From the NCBI RefSeq assembly GCF_031755915.1, contig NC_083386.1:19825001-19889000 (forward strand): a stretch of DNA of 64,000 bases. The letters run 5' to 3'. The stretch is from Ziziphus jujuba. Lineage: Eukaryota > Streptophyta > Magnoliopsida > Rosales > Rhamnaceae. Position numbers and translations under genes: made by a program. The notes below the pieces were generated by a model that saw only the letters and a list, made by a program, of their open reading frames with translations, ran no database searches and had not been told where the DNA came from. Of the stretch, positions 56,476-64,000 are shown piece by piece. Within the stretch, counting starts at the first letter, position 1; each line of letters begins with the position of its first letter.

Positions 56476-58181
56476 ATTGTTCCATCCAGGTTGAACTTGG
56501 TCCTAAAGATCCACTTTACACCAATTGGTTTCTTGTTTTTAGGTTTAGCAACCAAAGACCAAGTTTCATTCTTTTCTATCCTATCCATTTCGATTTGCAT
56601 GGCCTCCATCCACTCTTTCTTTTGCATAGCTTCTTGAGCATTGGTAGAATCACTCAAGGCAACATTGCACCTTTCATATATTTCGGACAATGGCCTTTCT
56701 CCTCTAACACCATCTCCAATCTCCAATTCGGCTCCAATCGTCTCAAGTGCATCCTCCTCATCATCTTCATTTTCTTCATTGTCATTGTCTTTGGTTTCTT
56801 CTTCTTCATCATCCAACCGAGCATTATCTTTATGGACAAGAAGCTCCTCCTTTATCCAATCCCAAACATCATCTTCATCAATCCTCACATCCCTTGTTAC
56901 CACAAGTTTCTTGGTTTCCAAGTTGAAAACCCTAAAACCTTTGGTAACCTCACTAAAGCCGACCAAGATGCCCACATTTTTCCTTTTGTCAAGCTTGTCT
57001 CTCATGTGTGGATGAACATGAAGAAAACAAACACTTCCAAAGATTTTTATGTTGTCCAAAGATGGTTTTTCTCCATACCATATCTCATAGGGTGTCTTGG
57101 ACTCATTGACTTTGGTGTATGCTCGGTTTTGGATGTAGCTAGCCGTGTATATGGCTTTGGCCCAAAACTTCTTTGGCATGTTCTTCTCATGTATCATGCA
57201 CCTTGCCATCTCCATCAAGGTCCTATTTTTCCTCTCACAAACACCATTTTTTTGTGGTGTGTATGGTGTTATGAATTGATGCAGCATTCCATTTTCTTTG
57301 CAAAAATCCTCCATAGCCAAGCTTGTATATTCTCCACCATTGTCGGTTCTCAAGCACTTCATCTTCGCATTGCTTTGGGTTTCCACCATCTTCTTGAATT
57401 CCATGAACTTCTCAAGCACTTGTGACTTGGTTGTTAGGAAATATACCCAACACATCCTTGAGTAGTCATCAATGAAGGTTAGGAAGTACTTACATCCTCC
57501 AATTGATGACAAACTCATCGGTCCACACACATCCGAATGGACTAGCTCAAGCTTCTCCTTAACTCTCCATGAACCGGCTTTAGGGAATGGAAGCCGTGTG
57601 GATTTCCCTAGTTGGCATACATCACATAGGGTTTTCATCTCCTCATTCTTTGGCATGTCCTTCACAATGGCATTGGTGTTTTTCATGGCACCATAGCTAG
57701 AATGCCCAAGCCTTTTATGCCAAAGTTGAGAAACGGACTCCACTTTGGTTTTTAAGGCTTGTTCATTCTTAACTAGGTCTAATCTATAGCTTTTGTCCTT
57801 CAATGGTACCTCAAACAGCTCATTACCACAAGCATCATATATGATACATCCATCTTTTTCAAAATTTAAAACAAAGCCTTTTTCTACCAATTGTGCTACA
57901 CTAAGCAAGTTTTCACACAAACTAGGAACATATAGCACATCTTTTATAATTTTGATACCTTCCTTGGTGTTCAAGCACACATCTCCTTTGCCTTCTACTT
58001 TCATGAACCGGCCATCACCAATCTTCACTTTGGTTTTGTAGTTTCGGTCAAGCTCCATAAAGCCATCCTTTTCGAAACTCATGTGGTGTGAGCAACCACT
58101 ATCCACAAGCCAACCGAGACCACTACTTGTGGCCTTAAGGCATGTGGCCACAAATAGGTTCTCGGCTTCTTCATTAACCAC
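56421..58181 (-). pseudogene. C2 protease-integrase, long open segment
   Basis: 586 open codons. Protease GLGWLVDSGCSHHMSFEKDG with DSG. Integrase zinc domain WHKRLGHSSYGAMKNT and LCDVCQLGKSTRLPFP (HHCC complete). Catalytic core KLELVHSDVCGPMSLSSIGG (Asp 1), MKCLRTDNGGEYTSLAMEDF (Asp 2), PQKNGVCERKNRTLMEMARC (Glu). Then FWAKAIYTASYIQNRAYTK, an acidic segment rich in D, E and N, and the start of RT (WSLVAKPKNKKPIGVKWIFR) up to a frameshift. Integrase inserts the cDNA into the genome. As part of a broken polyprotein it is not a functional gene. Confidence 0.88.
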
Positions 58182-58381
58182 ATTGGTTTGTTGTCTCCTT
58201 TGCTTGCATACTTTGGCAATGTGGCCTTTTCCTCCACATCTTTCACAAGATGCATCCGGCCTCCAAAAACACTTGGATGGTGGATGTCCAAGCTTCTTGC
58301 AATGAGGGCAAGGTGGATGCCCTCCTCGGTTTTGATGGCTTTGTTGTTGCTGTTGTTGATTCCATCCACTTTTGTTGTTGT

Positions 58382-59110
58382 TTATATTGTTGTTGGTTGT
58401 AAAACCGGTTTGGTTGGTGTTGTTGCTCTCCTTCCTTTATTCTTCTTTTTGTTGCTGTGGCCACCATAGAATGCACTCTCTATGGTCTCCTCCTTTCTAA
58501 TGGCTCTCCTTTGTTCGGTTGCTTGAAGAGCATTGATGAGCTCACTCCAGGTTATTTCACTAAGATTTCTAGATTCTTCAAGGGAGGAAATCTTAGATTC
58601 AAACCTTTCGGGTAAGCTCACCAATACTTTCTCTACTACCCTTTAATCGGTCAATTGCTCACCAAGGACCCGAATTTGATTTACCACTTTAAGCATCCTT
58701 TCCATGAAATCCTTGACAAGATCATTCCCCTTCATCTTCAAGGTCTCAAACTCTCTTCTTAGGTTTAAAACTTGCATTTGCCGAGTTCTAGTATTTCCAT
58801 GGAACTCCTCTTGAAGCTTTATCCAAACCTCTCTAGCACTTGTGCATGACATTATCCTTGTAAAAATGGAATCACTCACGGAGGAGTGCATGGCAGTTAG
58901 GGCCTTGAACCCCTTGGCAACTTTGGCCTCATGTGCATTTCTTTGTGCTGGGGTTGCATTAGCTCTCAACTCTTCCACTACATAACCTTCTTCTATGACT
59001 TCCCATAAACCAAAGGCTTGAAGGTAGGCTTTCATTTTTACACTCCAAATGGAATAGTTTTGGCCTTCAAACTTAGGTGGTGTTGGGGTTGCAAAGGATT
59101 GTGAGGCCAT
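58382..59110 (-). pseudogene. C2 gag, broken
   Basis: Start MASQSFATPTPPKFEGQNYS at 59110. The UBN2 region is open to LGEQLTD, where TAA (58643) replaces the CAA found in C1. It reopens as VSLPERFESKISSLEESRNL. A 1-bp deletion near 58432 (ctctccttcc against ctcttccttcc) then shifts the frame. The two CCHC knuckles are readable in another frame (58330-58200). Confidence 0.85.
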
Positions 59111-59303
59111 TTGAAAAAATGGTTTTTCAAAAGTTTTGAAAAATGGACACAAGAACAAGCTCTCGGGTGGTAGTGTTTTGGTGAGTTTCAACTAGTGTTT
59201 TTGGGAGGTTTTGGCTTTGGTTGGAAGGCTTTAGGTGGGGGATCCTCTCACAAATAAAATGGTCTAGGTTGAAAACTCACAAGGTCCTAAGAAATTACAC
59301 TAT

Positions 59304-59315
59304 GCTCTGATACCA
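59304..59315 (-). promoter_or_regulatory. C2 primer-binding site
   Basis: TGGTATCAGAGC on the minus strand, directly against the 5' LTR; tRNA-iMet type. Confidence 0.92.
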
Positions 59316-60315
59316 TGATGGAATTTGGTGTAGGTTTATTTTGTTGTACCCTAAAGCACAATCATTTAAGTTGTTAATCAAGAATGATTGTTGTTGGTTC
59401 TTGGTTCTTAATTTTTTTTTTTTTTGGGTTTTTTAAGGTTTCGTTTCTGGTTTTAATGGAGGTTTAACGTTCTTGAGAAGGTTGTTAGCTTTTGGGAAGA
59501 AGAAGAAACCAAAATGTAGTAGTTGAGAGAAAGAGAGCCAAAAATGTTGTTTTTCAAAATCTGTTTTTTGAATATTTTCTTTCTCAACGTTTTTCATTAT
59601 AATTTTCATACTTTTAAATACATCAAAAAGACAATAAGGCATGCTGCCATATTGAGCGATAAATACAAAAGCATTAAATGTAACCAACCAAGCCAAACTA
59701 CCTCAACTAACTCTAATCAATGTGCTAGGCATGCAAGAAACCTTCTTTAATGGGCAGTTCAGCTTGTCTAAGGCATTTAAATTTGAAAACCAGCTCCATT
59801 TCACTTGAAAATTGGAGGGAAGCCTTTTTGAATATTAAAATACGTTCTAGCCAAAAATCAGATAAAATAAAGTCCATTTACCCATTCAAAAGTAATAAAA
59901 TCCGAGAGTGTTTTGCCCAGTTTTCTAGGTAACAAAACTACACAAGGGTCAGATTGTTTTGGGCTTAACTCAGCCTTCCCAGCTCCAAATAGGGCCATTC
60001 TTTTTGTTGCGGCTTCCTCTGCATATCTAGTTTATCATATCCAAAATTCAGGTCCAAATCCCAAATCTACTTCAAACGGCATCCAAGGAAGTGAACTTAT
60101 GTTGCTGGAAATACAATTCCAGCAACTAGACAAAAAAGGCCTTAAGCTAGATAATGAACTTAGGGCATTACAAAAAGGATATTGTTCTTAAACATTACAA
60201 GATAAAATAAAATGCATAAACATAAATAATGTTTGGTCTTTGATGTTGCAAAACAAAGAGTGCAAGTGTAACCGAACTACTTTGCACATTGTGGCAAGAT
60301 CACCACATTTCAACA
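59316..60315 (-). repeat. C2 5' LTR
   Basis: 1000 bp, TGATGGAATTTGG...CATTTCAACA. It differs from its partner by scattered substitutions, so the insertion is not brand new. Confidence 0.92.
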
Positions 60316-60847
60316 TGATCTTCTCTCTTAAATCTTCATCATATGGCTTGTAAAAGGGCACATACAAGTCATATGCTTCATTAAAAACCCTTCATCTTCT
60401 AACACTTACCAAATTTGAAGACATAAGGAGAAAATCTCCACAGTTGGCGTGCACACTCTCATGTATACTTTCCAAATAAGAGTGTGCACGCCACACTCTC
60501 TTATATAAGACTTAATGAGTGGTGTGTAGACTCTTACATGTTGGCAATGTTGGTTTTTTCCTAATTGTAGCCTAAAGCAGTGTGTACACTTTCCTAGTGA
60601 GAGTGTGCACACATTTTCTCTTCAAACTTGAGGATTTTCTTCAACTCTTGGACTTAACTCTCAAAAAATACTCCAAAATGCACAAAAACTTCAATATTCA
60701 ACCAAATAATCTCCAAAACCTATTATTAAAGCTTTTCCTATAGAAGAGAACAAATCACATAAAATATCATAAGAAACTTAAGCAAATAAATAAATAATTA
60801 AGCTAAACTAGGCTAGATTAGTGAGTATAAAGCTCGTTAATCACACC

Positions 60848-61177
60848 CCCAAACTTAGCCATTAGCTTGTCCTCAAATAAAATACCACTTATTCAAAATA
60901 GAAACATTAAACTACTAAAGAAAATCAACTAAAACTTAAACTTAAAACCAACTTAAAAACTTTAAAAGAATTTAAAAACTTGAAATTTAAAAATAAGGAG
61001 CAAGCAATATGATTATGATGGCCTCAAAGAGTTCAATCATTGGTGTTAAACAATAATTTTAAGGTATATATGCAACCTAATACCCCATTTTCCATTCTAC
61101 AAGCTATTATCTCCAATGTGTGTGAGTGTGTGAAATCAAGTCAACGCACTTAGTATCATGCTCCTAGATGGACTTAC
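60848..61177. other. AT-rich flank, no gene
   Basis: Begins acccccaaacttagccatta and ends before an LTR fragment. I see nothing else in it. Confidence 0.5.
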
Positions 61178-61270
61178 TGATGCAAATCTGTCCGAGCTCC
61201 TACAAACGACAACCTGCTGGGGTACTAATCCGATACGGATGAAAACCGGATCGATCACTAGGGTTCAAGC
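61178..61270 (+). repeat. CRM-like LTR fragment, plus orientation
   Basis: 93 bp matching the start of L5 (tgatgcaaatctgtccgagc to cactagggttcaagc). It is cut off where the opposite-orientation LTR at 61271 begins, so G5a probably inserted into it. Confidence 0.75.
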
Positions 61271-62625
61271 TGATACGAACCTAGGACGACCTGCTCCTAA
61301 ACCCGTATTATATTAGCCCGGATCTCAATTAAGTTCAAGTTCTAATGGAATGGACCTCAACCCTTAACCAACCTGTGGTTAGAAACCTTGGTATAATGTA
61401 GACGCCACAATAGGGGATGAAAAACCTATTGATAAGTCAAGCTAAAACAATCAATTCTCTAATGGTGTTTTAGGTGTTCTCAAAGAACAAAGAGATAATT
61501 AATCTCACAAGTATTTTCTTAATCAAATAAAAGTTGTATTCTTATTGAAAAATAAGCATTTAAATAGGCTTTGAAAGAAACAAAATAAACCATAAAAACC
61601 CTAGGAAAAACCGGCAACACAATGAAGAATTCTAGCTTGGCCGAACCTTTCCTTTTCTTAATCTAATTAATTAATTCCCTTATTTTCAATTAGGAATTAA
61701 TTAATTTACAAACAAAATAATAAAATAAAAACTTTCCTAAACTTATTTTTTCAATAAGTAAATAAATACAAATCCAAAATTAAAGATAGTTTCCTAAAAC
61801 AAAAAGTAAAAACAAATTAGGAAACTAAATATGGTAATTTTTGGCTATGTTGGTAATGACCCTTCTTTGACTTAATTAGACTCCAAATCAGCTTCAATAG
61901 TCTTTGTGGAATGCCAAATAAGCTTATTATGAAGTTCCTCACGTTGCCCTTGCTTAGAAAAATGAAAAAAGGCTAATACAGTAAAATACAGTAAAGCCAG
62001 CAAGGAATACAGCAAATTCGGCCTTTCTTCCCCTTGTGCGCAAACCACCATGTTGTTCGGCTTTGAAGCTAATTTGGCTGGTTTTTATGACTCATCCACC
62101 ATATGAATTGAACCCATAAGAATGGGGATCCAATTCATACAACCCGACCTCCATATTGGCACTAAAAACGTCACCCGAGCCCGTTTTGGCTTCTATTCCT
62201 TGTATGAGTAAAACAGGCCATGGTTCTTTAGATATGGGCAACCCCTCTTGATTATGACTTATTCCTTGTATAAAGATGGTAAGATTGTCCTTGAAATTCT
62301 TGGCTTGGGCTCTAGTGATTGGCCTCACCTTCATCTGTATTGGATTAGCACCTCAGCGGGTTGTCGGTTGAACGGTCTCGGGCGGATTCGCATCATTCCT
62401 CTCCTCTTGAAAAGGATTTGCCCTCAAATCAAAGTCATCACCTACAGAAAAAGGAGACAAATCAGCAACATTGAAGGTGGCACTAACATTATACTCACCG
62501 GGTAGATCAAGTTTGTAAGCATTGTCATTTATCCTCTCCAAAACATGAAAAAGTCCATCACCCCTCGGCATGAGTTTTGATTTCCTTTGTTCAAGAAATC
62601 TTTCTTTCCTCAAATGCAGCCACAC
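61271..62625 (-). mobile_element. G5a: CRM-like gypsy 3' end (LTR plus pol tail)
   Basis: 3' LTR 61271-62395 (TGATACGAACC...GGATTCGCATCA), polypurine tract AAGAGGAGAGGAA at 62408-62396 (minus strand), then integrase C-terminus. It is interrupted at 62626 by G5b. Its remainder should lie beyond the window. Confidence 0.85.
62092..62625 (-). pseudogene. G5a integrase C-terminus and LTR-encoded tail
   Basis: 62625-62353: [69 protein letters not shown]. After one TGA (for a tryptophan codon kept in L5 and G5b) the frame continues inside the LTR at 62334-62092: MKVRPITRAQAKNFKDNLTI, ending LDPHSYGFNSYGG. Otherwise open across the polypurine tract. Confidence 0.8.
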
Positions 62626-64000
62626 TGATACGAACCTAGGACGACCTGCTCCTAAACCCGTATTATATTAGCCCGGATCTTTAATTAAGTTCAAGTTCTA
62701 ATGGAATGGACCTCAACCCCTAACCAACCTGTGGTTAGAAACCTTGGTATAATGTAGACGCCACAATAGGAGATGGAAAACCTATTGATAAGTCAAGCTA
62801 AAACAACCAATTCTCTAATGGTGTTTTAGGTGTTCTCAAAGAACAAAGAGATAATTAATCTCACAAGTATTTTCTTTATCAAATCAAAGTTTCAAAGTTA
62901 TCTTATTATGAAAAATAAGCCTTTAAATAGGCTTTGAAAGAAACAAAATAAACCCTAAAAACCCTAGGAAAAACCGGCCACACAATGAAGAAGTCTACCT
63001 TGGCCGAAACTTTCCTTTTCCTAATCTAATTTGGATTAATTAATTCCTTTATTTTGAATTAGGAATTAATTAATTTACAATGAAAATAATAAAATAATAA
63101 CTTTCCTAATCTTATTTTTCCAGAAAATAAATAAATAGAAACTAAAAATAATGGTAGTTTCCTAAAACAAAAAGTAGAATAAAATTAGGAAACTAAAATA
63201 CTAGCTTTTTTGATCAAGTTGACTTTGATCAATCTTTGACCTCTTTGAGCTTCAAATCAGCTTCTAGATGCTTTGTAGGATGCCAAATAAGCTGAATATC
63301 AAGTCCCACACGTTGCCCATGCTTGGAAAAATAAGAAAAGGCTAAAACAGTAAAATACAGTAAAGCCAGCAAGCAATACAGCAAATTCGGCCAAATTGTT
63401 GAGGCTGTCCGTACAAGCCCTTTTTGATTGCATTTGAGGCTGATTTAACTTGATTCCATGACCTCTTAGGCATATGTATTGAACCCATAAAGCATTGGAA
63501 CCATTTCATGCTTCCCGGACTCCAAAAATGTACCAAAACCGTCACCCGGGTCCGTATCGGCTTCCACCACTTGGATGCTTAGAATAGGCTTTGTATCTTC
63601 AAGTATGGACAAGCTCTGTTGAGATTGATTACCCCCTGTATAAATACTCCCAGGTTTTCCTTAAATCTCTTAATTTGAGCTCTTGTGATTGGCCTAGTCT
63701 TCATCCATGTCGAGTCAGCACCCCAATGGGTTATCGGTTGAGCGGGCTCGGGCGGAATCACATCATTCCCCTCCTCTTGAAAAGGATTTGTCCTCAAATC
63801 AAGATCATCACCTGCAGTAAAAGGAGTTAAATCAGCAACATTAATTGCAGCACTCATATTATACTCACCCGGTAAATCAAGCTTGTAGGCATTCTTGTTA
63901 TTCGGCTCCAAAACTTGAAAAAGTCCATCCATAGGCGGTATGAGCTTTGACTTTCTTTGTTTAGGAAACCTTTCCTTTCGTAAGTGCAACCAAATCAATT
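62626..64000 (-). mobile_element. G5b: CRM-like gypsy 3' end, continuing past the window
   Basis: 3' LTR 62626-63765 (TGATACGAACCTAGG...GGAATCACATCA, 1140 bp) inserted into the G5a pol region. Polypurine tract AAGAGGAGGGGAA at 63778-63766 (minus strand). The rest of the element lies to the right. Confidence 0.87.
63579..63998 (-). CDS. G5b integrase C-terminus running into the LTR (partial)
   Basis: 139 open codons to the window edge: [65 protein letters not shown] (polypurine tract codons), then HWGADSTWMKTRPITRAQIK inside the LTR. The tail ends earlier than in G1, after a frame change near 63630 (ACPYLKIQSLF-stop). Whether the rest of pol is open cannot be seen here. Typed as CDS only because the visible part has no interior stop. 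Confidence 0.7.
   Translation of the reverse strand: MIWLHLRKERFPKQRKSKLIPPMDGLFQVLEPNNKNAYKLDLPGEYNMSAAINVADLTPFTAGDDLDLRTNPFQEEGNDVIPPEPAQPITHWGADSTWMKTRPITRAQIKRFKENLGVFIQGVINLNRACPYLKIQSLF

Larger units (their letters stand above)
54162..60315 (-). mobile_element. C2: full-length Ty1/copia retrotransposon, inactive
   Basis: 6154 bp, same family and strand as C1, ends proved by TGATC duplications. Protease-integrase is one 586-codon open frame with its catalytic residues kept. Inactivating changes lie elsewhere: a nonsense codon and a 1-bp deletion in gag, a 1-bp deletion before RT, a nonsense codon after RT, and a deletion in RNase H. Its damage differs from that of C1, so the two copies decayed independently. 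Confidence 0.95.
52175..60847. repeat. Two diverged tandem copies of a 1.25-kb repeat; second split by C2
   Basis: Copy 1 is 52175-53429. Copy 2 is 53430-54161 plus 60321-60847. Shared landmarks in order: ctaattctaca/ctaactctaca, aattggtttcct/aattggctctct, tggagagaaattaaaccat, atcaaagatct, gatggctcctc-type text, then across C2 cttcaccaaatggc/cttcatcatatggc, cttcattaaa, a repeated tgtgcac motif, and gtgagta-aa-gctc. Allowing for C2, both copies are about 1255 bp. No coding region; identity is visibly low. Confidence 0.75.

Overview
This is plant nuclear DNA, from a eudicot as far as gene content suggests. It is AT-rich and built almost entirely of nested, broken transposable elements, with one decayed host gene at the left edge. 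I see no intact host gene, tRNA or CRISPR array. The species cannot be fixed from the sequence.

Layout: 1-2250 is a pseudogene of a plant cyclopropane-fatty-acid synthase (minus strand). From 2300 to 17746 is a nest: a degraded Ty3/gypsy element (called X; LTR pieces at 2300-2885 and 13297-15267), a second gypsy element (G1, 2886-10030, minus strand), and several plus-oriented solo or partial LTRs. One of these LTRs (16581-17620) has a perfect 5-bp target duplication. From 17747 to 27441 is gypsy remnant G2, whose 5' LTR is split by a complete but dead Ty1/copia element, C1 (20272-26432, target duplication ACCTT). Then come a hAT transposase remnant (27442-29361), a LINE-type RNase H scrap (30151-30420), gypsy G3 with an open gag-protease frame (30530-34768), 3 kb of unrecognised sequence, and gypsy G4 (37830-43507, target duplication GATAA) with a scrambled internal deletion. 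On the plus strand, 44668-47170 holds both genes of a decayed PIF/Harbinger transposon. A Cassandra-like LTR pair containing 5S-rRNA-like sequence lies at 48752-49260. A diverged 1.25-kb tandem repeat (52175-60847) is interrupted by copia C2 (54162-60315, target duplication TGATC, same family as C1). The right end has two nested gypsy 3' ends (61271-64000).

The dominant gypsy family (G1-G5) has an LTR of about 1.0-1.14 kb with inverted ends TGATGCGAA...TTCGTATCA and a tRNA-iMet primer site. Its integrase C-terminus runs through the polypurine tract and on into the 3' LTR. That layout, with the family's integrase tail, resembles the CRM (centromeric) chromovirus clade, so a centromeric or pericentromeric location is possible but not shown. 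Some of its LTRs contain a 20-bp minisatellite, duplicated as a 329-bp block in one copy.

No element looks autonomous: each has nonsense codons, frameshifts, deletions or changed catalytic residues. The nesting gives a relative order of insertion: X before the LTR at 13365, G2 before C1, and the 1.25-kb tandem repeat before C2.
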